The notes: a model not told the origin generated them from the letters alone. DNA of 64,000 nucleotides from Novosphingobium chloroacetimidivorans (GCF_014204535.1 NZ_JACHLR010000007.1:1-64000), one strand, 5' to 3'. Positions 43,404 through 52,093 are shown, numbered from the stretch's first letter. A program made the numbers and translations.

Positions 43404-44324
43404 TCAGCGCTGGCGTGAGAACTGGGCGTTCACGCCATAATGCCAGCCGCCCGTGACGCCCGGGTGGTCAAACTCACCCGGCTCCCAATCGTCATCGACG
43501 TGGTCCATGTCGGCGCCAAGTTCGAAGGCGCCGCCCATCGGCGTCTTGAAGTACCAGAACCAGTTGGAGCCGAGTTCGAAGCGGCCGGGACCGAAGGTCG
43601 TCTCGTAACCCGCCTGGCGCAGCTTGTAGCCGCCGGCCATGACTTCCTGCGCGTCGCCGAACGTGAACTCGGCATGCTGGAACGAGGGTGGGATACCTTC
43701 TTGAAATGGACGCATCAGAAAGAGGCTGTGGTGATCGTGATGCGATTTCGCGCGCGCGAATACACCGGCGTTGTTGCGGAAGGAGTCCGTGATGCGGAAG
43801 TCGAGCCGGTCGGTGTAGAACTTCACCGAGGCCTTGGGGTCGTTGGCCCAATAGACGACATGGCCCAGCTGCCGCGCGGTGCCATGGTCGTCGAAGTTGA
43901 CGCGGCGGTTGATCCGCTTGGGCGCGTGCCCGGCGACGTTCACTTCGAAGCCGGAGGCCTCGTAGGGGCGGCGCTGCGTGACGCGGAAGATGAGGTTGTT
44001 CTGGTCGTCGTCGGCCGACTGCACGGTGCCCTCGCCACGGATCACCTGCCGGTCCTTGGACAATTCGTCGGCGATGGCGTCCAGGTCGGCTTCCGATTCC
44101 ACGCCCCAGATCGCGGCACGTAGCGTGGGCCCGGGCACATTGGCGGGGGGCAGCGAGGGATCGTCCTTGAGCTTCAATTCGACGCTGCTGCCGTCCAGCG
44201 CTTCGAAGTAAGCGCCGGTTTCGTCATGCCGCACTTCCTGCAAGCCGTAGAGGGTCAGGAAGCGGCGGCAATCTTCCAGATCTTCCACCCCCATCAACAG
44301 GCCTTCGGTTCCGGTGATGTTCAT
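43404..44324 (-). CDS. VOC-family extradiol ring-cleavage dioxygenase
   Basis: 306 residues in two vicinal-oxygen-chelate domains. The C-terminal domain contains RQLGHVVYWANDPKASVKFY and HHDHHSLFLM, and it ends with a Glu in GGAFELGADMDH, giving a His-His-Glu iron site. This is the layout of type I extradiol dioxygenases (catechol 2,3-dioxygenase and homoprotocatechuate 2,3-dioxygenase class). It cleaves a catechol next to one hydroxyl with O2. The substrate is unknown, but the neighbouring Rieske and LigK-like genes fit an aromatic pathway. Its promoter carries the shared palindrome over the -10. Confidence 0.85.
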   Translation of the reverse strand: MNITGTEGLLMGVEDLEDCRRFLTLYGLQEVRHDETGAYFEALDGSSVELKLKDDPSLPPANVPGPTLRAAIWGVESEADLDAIADELSKDRQVIRGEGTVQSADDDQNNLIFRVTQRRPYEASGFEVNVAGHAPKRINRRVNFDDHGTARQLGHVVYWANDPKASVKFYTDRLDFRITDSFRNNAGVFARAKSHHDHHSLFLMRPFQEGIPPSFQHAEFTFGDAQEVMAGGYKLRQAGYETTFGPGRFELGSNWFWYFKTPMGGAFELGADMDHVDDDWEPGEFDHPGVTGGWHYGVNAQFSRQR

Positions 44325-44367
44325 CTGGCAGCTCTCCCGAGGATAGATGCGGCTTGGGCCGCTAAAA

Positions 44368-44406
44368 CGATACGCAGAGTATAGGAAATTCCGCGGTCCG
44401 CTTCAA
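44368..44406 (-). promoter_or_regulatory. Strong promoter overlapped by the palindromic operator
   Basis: On the minus strand TTGAAG (44401-44406), 17 bases, then TATACT (44378-44383) form a near-ideal sigma-70 promoter. The palindrome CGATAC GCAGA GTATAG (44368-44384, one mismatch) covers the -10, the classic arrangement for repression. The VOC dioxygenase gene starts 44 bases downstream. Confidence 0.75.
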
Positions 44407-44420
44407 GCCTGGGGGGAAGG

Positions 44421-45476
44421 TCAGGCAGCAACCGCCCGGACGCCTGTCTTGGCATCGGACTGCAGGCGCTCGTCCAGCATGCGGCGGAACAGCGCCAGGC
44501 CGTTGTCTGCCAGGATGTAGCCCATGCCGTCCTCTCCGTCGCCGTCGATGACCTTCTGCTGCGCCTCGATCATCAGCTTGTCCTCGACGAAGCCCTCGTT
44601 GATCCGGCTTGCCAGCTTGCGGGTGAAATTGGCGTCTTGGATGTTGAAGTTATGCGCGTAGGTCCAGAAGAAGTGCGAGCTATGCGCCGTTTCCGGAGTG
44701 ACGATCTGGGTCGCCCGGAACTGCATGGAACGGGGATCGCGATAGCCGTCCGGCGTACTTGTGCCAGCGGGCGCGCTGACCGAATCCATAGTGAAGACAT
44801 TGCCGCCGATCCGCAGTTCGTAGACATGCCAGCGGTCGATCGGGCCGGAAAAGGTTTCGAAGCCGCGCAAGTACGGTGCGAAGCTGTGCTCCACCGGGTA
44901 CATCCGCGTCATCCGCACGCCATCGTCGATGCGCTCCACCTTCGGACGCGTGGCGGCGATGCTGCGCGACCCGCCCAGCGTGTTCTCGTGCACGAACGAC
45001 AGGTGCGAGAAGTCCATCAGGTTGTCCAGGATCAGGCGATAATCCGCATCGTAGTGGATGTAGGCCGGGATCGACGCCCAGGCGGGATCGTCCTGATATG
45101 TGCAGTCGGGAATCAGGCCCGGATCGGCGAGCGCGGGGTCGCCCATCCACACCCACAATTGCTTCCAGCGTTCCTCCACCGGGTAGGCCTGGACGTCGAG
45201 CCCCGGCGAAGGGCGCGATCGGCCGGGCTCCTCGGTGCAGGTCCCGGCGGCGTCGAAGACCAGCCCGTGGTACATGCAACGCACGCAGTCACCTTCGTGA
45301 CGCCCGGTCGAGAGCGGGGCGAAGCGATGGCTGCAGCGGTCGCGCAGCGCGGCGACTGTTCCGTCCGTCTTGCGAAAGAAGACGATCTGTTCGCCCAACA
45401 GCTTGCGTGAGAACAGCGCCGTGCCCTGAACCTCATGGCTCCAGGCCCCGACATACCAGGCATTTGTGACGAACAT
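44421..45476 (-). CDS. Rieske non-haem iron oxygenase, O-demethylase-like (fourth)
   Basis: 351 residues. Rieske ligands CSHRFAPLSTG and CMYHGLVFD; iron-site segment DNLMDFSHLSFVHENTLGG. It has the VanA/dicamba-demethylase type N-terminus MFVTNAWYVGAWSHEV. The ATG at 45476 lies behind GAGAGG. It is divergent from the first TetR gene, which may regulate it. Like the other three it should hand formaldehyde to the FrmA/FghA system if it is a demethylase. Substrate unknown. A GATAC/GTATC half-site occurs in the 168-base promoter gap but no full palindrome. Confidence 0.9.
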   Translation of the reverse strand: MFVTNAWYVGAWSHEVQGTALFSRKLLGEQIVFFRKTDGTVAALRDRCSHRFAPLSTGRHEGDCVRCMYHGLVFDAAGTCTEEPGRSRPSPGLDVQAYPVEERWKQLWVWMGDPALADPGLIPDCTYQDDPAWASIPAYIHYDADYRLILDNLMDFSHLSFVHENTLGGSRSIAATRPKVERIDDGVRMTRMYPVEHSFAPYLRGFETFSGPIDRWHVYELRIGGNVFTMDSVSAPAGTSTPDGYRDPRSMQFRATQIVTPETAHSSHFFWTYAHNFNIQDANFTRKLASRINEGFVEDKLMIEAQQKVIDGDGEDGMGYILADNGLALFRRMLDERLQSDAKTGVRAVAA

Positions 45477-45644
45477 GATCCTCTCCTTCGTTTCCTGTAT
45501 CTTGCGTCGCGCCAAGCACATGCGCAAAGCCGGTTCCGGAAAGTTTCTGGCCATTTTCGCAAAGCGGTCGACGCGTTCCGATACTTGAGTGACGGTGGTC
45601 GGCCAGCGTTGACCATGCCAATTGCTTCAGCTAGCGCTTTTGCC

Positions 45645-46286
45645 ATGAAATCAAGTGATGCAGATGCACCACGTGCGCGCGGTGGTGGGCGCCGTCGAAG
45701 CGAGACGGTCCGTCAATCGATCCTGACCGCGGCACTCCATCTTCTGCAGACAGAAGCGCTACAGTCGATCACGATCGAAGCCATCGCCCGCGAAGCGGGT
45801 GTCAGCAAGGCGACGATCTATCGCTGGTGGTCATCCAAAGCGCTCGTGGTCATCGACGCCTTCATCGAAAACCACATCGGCCACACGCCTATGCGCCACG
45901 ACATCCATCCCGCCGAAGCGCTGGTTCGTCACTGGCGCGCGATGGCGGAGCAATACGCCGGGTGGCCAGGCCAGGTCGTCGGTCAGATCTTGGCGGAGGG
46001 CCAATCGGACCCGAATATCCTGCGCGAGTTCCGCCAACGCTTCCATTACGGGCGGCGCGCGGTGGTGCGTGAAGTGGTGGAACAACTGATCCGCCTCTGC
46101 CCGGTGCCGGGGCACCTCCAGGCAGAAGAGCTGATGGATATGCTCTACGCTCCGATCTACATGCGACTGCTGTGGGGCCACGCGCCGATCGACGACACGT
46201 TCATCCGCGATTATCCCCTCGCGATGTTCAAGCTTCTCGGCGTCCACTTCGACGACGATCTGCGTGTGGTTGCGCCGGCCGCCTGA
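45645..46286 (+). CDS. TetR-family regulator (first paralogue)
   Basis: 213 residues. Helix-turn-helix: IEAIAREAGVSKATIYRWWS. The C-terminal domain (ILAEGQSDPNILREFRQRFH, then YGRRAVVREVV) is clearly paralogous to the TetR protein at 63.1 kb, which shares SKATIYRWW, VGQI.AEG and RFHYGRRAVVREV. The ATG at 45645 gives an N-terminus like the paralogue; 45615 is also possible. It is divergent from the fourth Rieske gene. Probable repressor of this aromatic locus, released by a pathway compound. Its effector and operator are not proven. Confidence 0.88.
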   Translation: MKSSDADAPRARGGGRRRSETVRQSILTAALHLLQTEALQSITIEAIAREAGVSKATIYRWWSSKALVVIDAFIENHIGHTPMRHDIHPAEALVRHWRAMAEQYAGWPGQVVGQILAEGQSDPNILREFRQRFHYGRRAVVREVVEQLIRLCPVPGHLQAEELMDMLYAPIYMRLLWGHAPIDDTFIRDYPLAMFKLLGVHFDDDLRVVAPAA

Positions 46287-46324
46287 GGCGCGGACCGGCA
46301 CAGTCGCATCGGCCGACGGGTCGC

Positions 46325-47071
46325 TCAAACCAGGAAGCGTCCCCCGTCGCAGACGATCCGCACGCCCGTGCTCGCCGTCAGGTGCGTGACGCAAGCGACA
46401 ACGGCGCGCGCGACATCCTCTGGTTCCACCACGCGCTTGAGCGGGGTCTTCTGCGCGATCTTCTCCAGCGCCGAACGGTCTCGGCCAGCCACGAAGTCCG
46501 TCGCGACTGCTCCGGGAGAAACGCACATGACCCGGATCTCGGGTCCGAGAGCGCGGGCAAGCGACATCGTCATCGTGTCCAATGCCGCCTTGGACGCGCA
46601 GTAGCCCACGTTGCTGCCGCTGCCGGTGAAGCCGGAGATCGAGGAAATGTTGACGATGACGCCATCGCCGCTCGCCTTGAGCGCCGGTGCGAAGGCGCGA
46701 ATGGTGGCGAAGGGGCCTTGCACGTTGCTGGCCATGATCTGGTCGAGCAGCGCGTCGTCGAGCGCTTCGAGATCGTCATGGGGCACCGGGCGCGTGGTGC
46801 CGGCCGAGTTGACCAGCACGTCCACTCGGCCCAGCGAGTCCGACAGCTGCTGGGCCGCCTGGCGCACCGACGCGGGATCGTCCACCGCTATGCTGAAGGT
46901 GACGTGGCCTTCACCGGGCAGCTGAGCGCGCAGAGCTTCTGCGCGATCCTGACCGCGATGATAGCCGATCGCGACGGTTGCGCCCTCGCTTGCCAGGAGC
47001 CGCGCCGATGCGGCGCCGATTCCGCTGCTGCCCCCGACGACAACCGCAACCTTGCCATGCAGCGAACCCAT
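46325..47071 (-). CDS. Short-chain dehydrogenase/reductase
   Basis: 248 residues, classical SDR with GGSSGIGAASARLL, VNSAGTTRPV and the catalytic pair in VGYCASKAALDTM. It ends like the FabG/glucose-dehydrogenase group (GVRIVCDGGRFLV). It oxidises or reduces an alcohol or ketone in the cytoplasm with NAD(P). It is convergent with the TetR gene. A CGATACGATGC half-operator (47149-47159 on the minus strand) lies about 80 bases upstream, suggesting membership of the same regulon. Substrate unknown. Confidence 0.87.
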   Translation of the reverse strand: MGSLHGKVAVVVGGSSGIGAASARLLASEGATVAIGYHRGQDRAEALRAQLPGEGHVTFSIAVDDPASVRQAAQQLSDSLGRVDVLVNSAGTTRPVPHDDLEALDDALLDQIMASNVQGPFATIRAFAPALKASGDGVIVNISSISGFTGSGSNVGYCASKAALDTMTMSLARALGPEIRVMCVSPGAVATDFVAGRDRSALEKIAQKTPLKRVVEPEDVARAVVACVTHLTASTGVRIVCDGGRFLV

Positions 47072-47649
47072 CTTGCTCTCCCGTAATTCCTTGGACCGCA
47101 ACTCGCAAAGCTCGCTCGGCAAAGATCGCCTGAGCCGAGTTGCTGATCGCATCGTATCGAAATGGCGGTACTTGCGCTAGCCGTTTGTTCGATCGTGGCA
47201 GCTGCGGGTGAAGAGGCTCGCGCGCACAGGCTGAGAACTTCGGCTTTCGGACAGATGTGGCAGGGCTTGCATCGAGGGCATGCACTTGCCGCGCAGGGTT
47301 GACGGGTGCTCGCAGGCCAGCATGCGCGGCTCGGGCTGCGGTCCTCACGCCCGATGCCGATCTACATTGATCCAGGGCTGGAGAATCGCGCGCGGCCAGC
47401 GGCGACCGGCTGAGGCGCCGAGCGCGATCCTCACCTTCGCCCTTATGGCCGAGTGATGCCTTCCTCTTGAGCATCGGGCCGGCCTCCATCCGGCCCGCCG
47501 TCGCGTGCGAGACGCAACCTGGCGATGACCGCTTGACGATTACAGAACGGACAGTACAGTAACTCTGACAGCGAAGGATCGGCGGATCTGCGATGCGGAT
47601 AGCGGCGGCACGAACGCGAGATAGATCAGAGCGGGATGGGATACTGGGC
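47072..47649. other. Intergenic region between the SDR and hpaE genes
   Basis: About 578 bases with no gene I can support; a long minus-strand frame across it is arginine-rich and matches no family. It contains a half-operator (47149-47159) and a GC-rich 7-bp hairpin at 47476-47496 without T-run. It should also hold the divergent promoters of the SDR gene and the hpa operon. Nothing else was recognised. Confidence 0.6.
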
Positions 47650-49158
47650 GTGACGGATACTTTGCGGGCAAAGGCCCTGCGCACGATCAAGTCATTCGGA
47701 GACGGCGCGCTCGGGCACTACATCGGTGGCCGATCGGTGCCCGGCGAAGGCACCACGTTCGACGTGTTCGAGCCGGCGAGCGGTGGTACGCTTGGCCAGG
47801 CGCGCGATGCGACCGGCGCCGAAGTGGATGCGGCGGTTGCGGCAGCGCGCGAAGCGTTCCCGGCCTGGGCTGCTCTGCCCGGGACCAAGCGCCGCGCGAT
47901 CCTGCACAAGGTGGCCGATCTGATCGAGGCACGTGCGGACGAGATTGCAGCGGTCGAGTGTCTCGATGCCGGGCAGGCCTGGCGCTTCATGTCCAAGGCA
48001 GCCTTGCGGGGGGCGGAGAACTTCCGGTTCTTCGCCGATAAGGCGCCCTCCGCAGCGGACGGGCACTCGCTGCCGACCGGCGAGCACCTGAACTATACGA
48101 CGCGTCATCCGATCGGTCCCGTGGCGGTGATCACGCCGTGGAATACCCCTTTCATGCTGTCGACCTGGAAAATCGCGCCGGCGCTGGCCGCCGGTTGCAC
48201 GGTGGTCCACAAGCCGGCCGAATGGTCGCCCTATTCGGCGCGCCTGCTGGTCGAGATCGCGCATGAGGCAGGCCTGCCCGCCGGCGTGTTCAACGCCGTC
48301 AACGGCCTGGGTGAAACCACCGGCAAGCGCCTGACCGAGCATCCCGACATCAAGGCGATCGCCTTTGTGGGTGAGTCCAAGACAGGCTCCGCGATCATGC
48401 GCCAGGGTAGCGAGACGCTGAAGCGCGTCCACTTCGAACTCGGCGGCAAGAACCCGGTCATCGTCTTCGAGGACGCGGATTTCGACCGCGCGCTCGATGC
48501 CGCGCTGTTCATGATCTACTCGCTGAACGGCCAGCGCTGCACCTCTTCGTCGCGGTTGCTGGTGCAACGCTCGATCTACGACCGTTTCATCGCGGCTGCG
48601 GCGGAGCGCGTGAAGAACCTGAAGGTCGGCGATCCCTTCGATCCGCTGACCGAAGTGGGACCGCTGATCCACCAGCGTCACTACGACAAGGTGGCGAGCT
48701 ACATGAAGGTGGCCACCGACGAAGGCGCGCGGATCGCTGCCGGTGGCGCGCGGCACGAAGGCGCTGGTGACGGGTACTTCTTCCAGCCGACGCTCTTCGC
48801 TGGAGCCGAGCAGTCGATGCGGGTGGCGCAGGAGGAGATCTTCGGACCGGTCCTGACCGCCATTCCCTTCGATGACGAGGCGGATGCGATCGCCAAGGCC
48901 AACGACGTGCAGTACGGCCTCGCCGCCTACCTGTGGACCAACGACCTGGGCCGTGGCCTGCGCGTCGCCAACGCCGTCGAAGCCGGCATGGTCTGGGTCA
49001 ACAGCGAGAACGTACGCCATCTGCCGACGCCGTTCGGCGGCACCAAGGCCAGCGGCATCGGCCGCGACGGCGGCGACTGGAGCTTCGACTTCTACATGGA
49101 GACCAAGAACGTCGCGCTCGCCTACGGGACGCACAAGATCCAGCGGCTGGGGGTCTGA
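47650..49158 (+). CDS. hpaE: 5-carboxymethyl-2-hydroxymuconate semialdehyde dehydrogenase
   Basis: 502 residues of the aldehyde dehydrogenase superfamily. The base is in HFELGGKNPVIVFEDADF and the nucleophile in NGQRCTSSSRLL. NPVIVFEDADFDRALDAALF and SIYDRF are characteristic of the HpaE branch, which oxidises the ring-cleavage semialdehyde of homoprotocatechuate with NAD. Start GTG at 47650; an upstream ATG (47593) gives a longer, arginine-rich lead. First gene of the nine-gene operon with hpaG1-hpaG2-ligA-ligB-hpaF-hpaH-hpaI. Identity as HpaE is supported by the neighbours. Confidence 0.9.
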   Translation: MTDTLRAKALRTIKSFGDGALGHYIGGRSVPGEGTTFDVFEPASGGTLGQARDATGAEVDAAVAAAREAFPAWAALPGTKRRAILHKVADLIEARADEIAAVECLDAGQAWRFMSKAALRGAENFRFFADKAPSAADGHSLPTGEHLNYTTRHPIGPVAVITPWNTPFMLSTWKIAPALAAGCTVVHKPAEWSPYSARLLVEIAHEAGLPAGVFNAVNGLGETTGKRLTEHPDIKAIAFVGESKTGSAIMRQGSETLKRVHFELGGKNPVIVFEDADFDRALDAALFMIYSLNGQRCTSSSRLLVQRSIYDRFIAAAAERVKNLKVGDPFDPLTEVGPLIHQRHYDKVASYMKVATDEGARIAAGGARHEGAGDGYFFQPTLFAGAEQSMRVAQEEIFGPVLTAIPFDDEADAIAKANDVQYGLAAYLWTNDLGRGLRVANAVEAGMVWVNSENVRHLPTPFGGTKASGIGRDGGDWSFDFYMETKNVALAYGTHKIQRLGV

Positions 49159-49162
49159 GGCG

Positions 49163-49807
49163 GTGATCGTCAGCGGAACCATCTACGGCGTCGTGCTGAA
49201 TGATGCGGACGAGCGGGCGGCGTTGGCCGATGCGTTCAACGCCGACCCTTACAAGGCGCCGCCGCAGGCTCCGGTGGTCTACATCAAGCCCCGGCTTTGC
49301 GCGACGGTCGGCGGGGCGCCGGTGCCGCTTCCTGCTGGCGAGAGCGAAGTGACCGTCGCCGCCACCGTGGCGCTGCTGTTCGGACGAGACGCGACGGCGG
49401 GCAGCGAGGATGCGGCGTTGTCGCATGTCGAGGCCGCATGTCTGGCGCTGGACGTGTCGCTGCCGTCGGCCAGCTATTACCGGCCCGCCATAGCCGAGCG
49501 CTGCCGGGACGGGTTCCTGCCGCTCGGCCATGCCGGGGACGTGTGCCTGCCAGACGAAATCGTCACCTTCGTCGATGGTGTCGAGGCTCATCGCTGGCCG
49601 CTGTCCCGGCTTGTCCGATCCGCGGAGAAGCTGATCGCCGAACTCTCCAGCTTCATGACGCTGCAGGCAGGAGACCTGCTCCTGATCGGGTTGCCGGGGG
49701 AAGCACCCCGCGCTCGGGCCGGGCAGAGCGTGCGGGTGGAAGCGGAAGGCTTCGCGCCGATCGCCGTCTCGATCACGACCGAAGCAGCTTTGGCGGAGGT
49801 GGCGTGA
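49163..49807 (+). CDS. hpaG1: HpaG N-terminal-type isomerase/decarboxylase subunit
   Basis: 214 residues of the fumarylacetoacetate-hydrolase fold. VYIKPRLCATVGGAPVPLPA and the TVAATVALLFGRDA strand resemble the N-terminal half of E. coli HpaG (OPET decarboxylase/isomerase). As in that half, the acidic metal ligands of the active FAH site are not obvious. The GTG start at 49163 lies five bases after the hpaE stop region, and the stop overlaps hpaG2 (TGATG). In E. coli the two halves are fused; here they are separate genes, as in some other bacteria. Confidence 0.85.
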   Translation: MIVSGTIYGVVLNDADERAALADAFNADPYKAPPQAPVVYIKPRLCATVGGAPVPLPAGESEVTVAATVALLFGRDATAGSEDAALSHVEAACLALDVSLPSASYYRPAIAERCRDGFLPLGHAGDVCLPDEIVTFVDGVEAHRWPLSRLVRSAEKLIAELSSFMTLQAGDLLLIGLPGEAPRARAGQSVRVEAEGFAPIAVSITTEAALAEVA

Positions 49808-50562
49808 TGGCCCGGCGGGCACGCATCGCGCACGCCGGGCGTGCGGTCTGGGCGACGGTTTCAGAGGACGGGACGGCGCTGGCGCTTGCCGGCGGCGGCA
49901 GCGTGGCCGCGGATGAAGCGCAGTGGCTTCCGCCTGTCACGCCGGGCGCCTCGATTTATGCGCTCGGTCTCAACTATGCCGACCACAACCGCGAGCTCGG
50001 CTTTGCCGCCAAGCAGGCCAAGCCGCTGGTGTTCCTGAAAGGCGGCAACGCCCTGGTGGGTCATGGCGGCACGACGCCCCGCCCGGCGGACGCCAACCAG
50101 ATGCATCCAGAATGCGAACTGGTGGCGGTGATCGGGCGTCCCGCGCGCAACGTCAGCGAAGCCGAGGCGCTCGATTATGTCTCCGGCTACACGGTCGCCA
50201 ACGATTACGCGATCCGTGAATACCTCGAGAACTACTACCGTCCCAACGCGCGGGTGAAGAACCGCGACGCCACGACCGCGCTCGGTCCCTGGATCGTCGA
50301 CGCCGCCGATGTGCCCAATCCGCAGGCCTTGTCGCTCAGCACGACCGTCAACGGGCAAGAGGTCCAGCATGGCTCCACCGCGGACATGATCCTGTCGGTC
50401 GCCGGCCTGGTGGAATACCTGTCGGGTATCCTGACGCTGATGCCGGGCGATCTCATCCTCACGGGAACGCCGCACGGCGTGCACTTCTGCGCCGCCGGAG
50501 ACGAGGTGGTGACGGAGATTTCCGGGATTGGCCGCCTGGTCAACCGATTGGAGGCAGCATGA
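49807..50562 (+). CDS. hpaG2: HpaG C-terminal-type isomerase/decarboxylase subunit
   Basis: 251 residues of the FAH family with a complete metal-binding site: HPECELVAVIGR (Glu-x-Glu) and an Asp in SGYTVANDYAIREYLENYY. The C-terminal motif LMPGDLILTGTPHGV is standard. With HpaG1 it should decarboxylate 5-oxo-pent-3-ene-1,2,5-tricarboxylate and isomerise the product in the homoprotocatechuate pathway. Start overlaps the hpaG1 stop, and the end overlaps the next gene by four bases. Good identity; assignment to the hpa pathway from synteny. Confidence 0.9.
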   Translation: MARRARIAHAGRAVWATVSEDGTALALAGGGSVAADEAQWLPPVTPGASIYALGLNYADHNRELGFAAKQAKPLVFLKGGNALVGHGGTTPRPADANQMHPECELVAVIGRPARNVSEAEALDYVSGYTVANDYAIREYLENYYRPNARVKNRDATTALGPWIVDAADVPNPQALSLSTTVNGQEVQHGSTADMILSVAGLVEYLSGILTLMPGDLILTGTPHGVHFCAAGDEVVTEISGIGRLVNRLEAA

Positions 50563-50885
50563 GTCTCTATTCCCTCTCCAAACTGATCTATTCGCTGAAT
50601 CGCGATCCGGTCGCCAAGGCGCAGTTTCTCAGCGAACCGGCAAAGCTCGCGGACAACTTCGACCTGACCGCCGAGGAACGAGACGCGTTCGTCAGCCACG
50701 ATGTCGGCAAGATGTACGTGCTGGGCGTGAATGGGCAAATCCTGATGCACATGGCGGCGCTGTGCGGCATCGAGTGGTCGGACTACCTTCAGCGCATGCG
50801 CGACGGGGTGAAGACGCACGGTCCGGTTCGCGAAGGCATCTACGCGATGACCACGGGAACCGACGAGAAAGTAGCGGGAGCCTGA
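50559..50885 (+). CDS. LigA-type alpha subunit of an extradiol dioxygenase
   Basis: 108 residues, all-helical, of the LigA family: LSKLIYSLNRDPVAKAQFLS and HDVGKMYVLGVNGQILMHMA. This is the small subunit of protocatechuate 4,5-dioxygenase-type enzymes and caps the active site. It begins inside the hpaG2 stop (ATGA) and is one base from the LigB-type gene. Known hpa operons encode HpaD alone, so this subunit is a departure. Function as partner of the LigB subunit is confidently inferred from the pairing. Confidence 0.9.
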   Translation: MSLYSLSKLIYSLNRDPVAKAQFLSEPAKLADNFDLTAEERDAFVSHDVGKMYVLGVNGQILMHMAALCGIEWSDYLQRMRDGVKTHGPVREGIYAMTTGTDEKVAGA

Positions 50886-50886
50886 T

Positions 50887-51705
50887 ATGTCGCTTGTCTT
50901 CACCGGCGTGTGCAGTCACGCACCCGGCATCACCGGTCGCGAAGAGCGTGCACCCAAGGACCAGCGCGACGCCTTATACGGCGCTTACGCGGAGATGCGC
51001 GACGCCCTGCATGCCGCCAGGCCGGATGCGGTCATCATCATCGCGGCCGAGCATTTCGCCAACTTCTTCATGAACAACATGCCGGCCTATGCCGTCGGCA
51101 TGGCGCAGAGCTACCAAGGGCCGATCGAGGATCCGGAATGGCTGCGGATCCCTGCGCGCACCCAGCCGGGAAATGCCGAGCTCTCGAAGCGGCTGATCGC
51201 CGAGATGCTCCAGACTGTCGATGTCGCCTATTGCGAGGAATGGCAGTTCGACCACGGGATCATGGTGCCGCTGCACTTCCTCGATCCCGAGAGCAAGCTG
51301 ACGGTGATCCCGGCCAACATCAACTGCCAGGGACCGCCGCTGACGCCGCTGCACCGTGCCTGGGCTTTTGGAGAGGCAATCCGGCGCGCGGCCGACAGTG
51401 TGCCGGAGCGCATCGCCCTGGTCGCCACCGGAGGCATCTCGCACTGGCCGGCGACGCCTGACAGCGGCCGCATAAACGAGGAATGGGATCGCACCTTCCT
51501 CGACAAGTGGCTGGCCAACGATCGCGACGGCATGATGGATTACACCGATGCCGACACGTACGCCGAAGCGGGGCAGGGCGGGTTCGAGATCCGTACCTTC
51601 ATCGCGGCAGCCGCGGCAGCCGGCGGCCCCGGCAAGCTGCGCTTCTACGCGCCGATCCCGATTTATGCGGTCGGCTGCACGGTTGCTGAAATGGAGATAG
51701 CCTGA
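50887..51705 (+). CDS. LigB-type extradiol dioxygenase catalytic subunit
   Basis: 272 residues, class III extradiol dioxygenase. Iron-ligand region SHAPGI near residue 12, catalytic stretch AAEHFANFFMNNMP, QFDHGIMVPLHFL and the C-terminal GGISHWPATP plus NEEWDRTFLDKWL. These enzymes cleave a dihydroxyaromatic with O2 at Fe(II). In this operon, upstream of HpaF-HpaH-HpaI, the expected substrate is homoprotocatechuate (3,4-dihydroxyphenylacetate) or a close relative, filling the HpaD step. Overlaps hpaF by one base. The exact substrate is not readable from sequence. Confidence 0.9.
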   Translation: MSLVFTGVCSHAPGITGREERAPKDQRDALYGAYAEMRDALHAARPDAVIIIAAEHFANFFMNNMPAYAVGMAQSYQGPIEDPEWLRIPARTQPGNAELSKRLIAEMLQTVDVAYCEEWQFDHGIMVPLHFLDPESKLTVIPANINCQGPPLTPLHRAWAFGEAIRRAADSVPERIALVATGGISHWPATPDSGRINEEWDRTFLDKWLANDRDGMMDYTDADTYAEAGQGGFEIRTFIAAAAAAGGPGKLRFYAPIPIYAVGCTVAEMEIA

Positions 51706-52091
51706 TGGCCCACGCCACTGTCGAATGGACCGACAATCTCGAAGGCGAGTTCGACCTTCATGAACTGCTGTCGCTGATCGCGGCCGAGATGCGGGAGCGA
51801 TCCGACGGCACCTTCCCCGCCGGCGGCATCCGCGTGCGCGGCATCAAGCTGACCGACTATGTCATCGCCGACGGCAAAGGCCCTGACGACGCCTTCATCA
51901 ACATCTCGGTGCTGATGGGAGCGGGCCGTCCGGCCGAGTTCCGCAAGCGCTTCTTCGACCAGCTCGATGTCCGCGTGCGGGACTTCCTGGGCGATCTCTT
52001 CGACCGGCGTCCCCTGGCCTACTCGCTCTATGTGTTCGAATCCGAGGGGTGGAAGCAGAACAGCATCCACCGCCGCCTGCAGAAAGCCTGA
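51705..52091 (+). CDS. hpaF: 5-carboxymethyl-2-hydroxymuconate isomerase-like, catalytic Pro replaced
   Basis: 128 residues. The whole chain aligns by eye with E. coli HpaF (CHMI): [10 protein letters not shown] near the start, [19 protein letters not shown], the [13 protein letters not shown] strand and [19 protein letters not shown] at the end. HpaF normally begins MPHF, and after Met removal Pro1 is the catalytic base. Here it begins MAHA, so the N-terminal residue would be Ala. The gene is well framed, overlapping the ligB-type gene by TGATG, and hpaH follows. Either the isomerase works poorly, uses another mechanism, or acts on a different substrate. Confidence 0.83.
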   Translation: MAHATVEWTDNLEGEFDLHELLSLIAAEMRERSDGTFPAGGIRVRGIKLTDYVIADGKGPDDAFINISVLMGAGRPAEFRKRFFDQLDVRVRDFLGDLFDRRPLAYSLYVFESEGWKQNSIHRRLQKA

Positions 52092-52093
52092 CG

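Noticed and set aside
47476..47496. GC-rich hairpin considered as a terminator.
   Set aside because: No T-run on either strand and no gene ending nearby, so it is mentioned only as part of the intergenic entry.
46911..47690. A 259-residue minus-strand frame across the gap before hpaE.
   Set aside because: Arginine- and serine-rich, overlaps the SDR gene in another frame, no family features; treated as intergenic.
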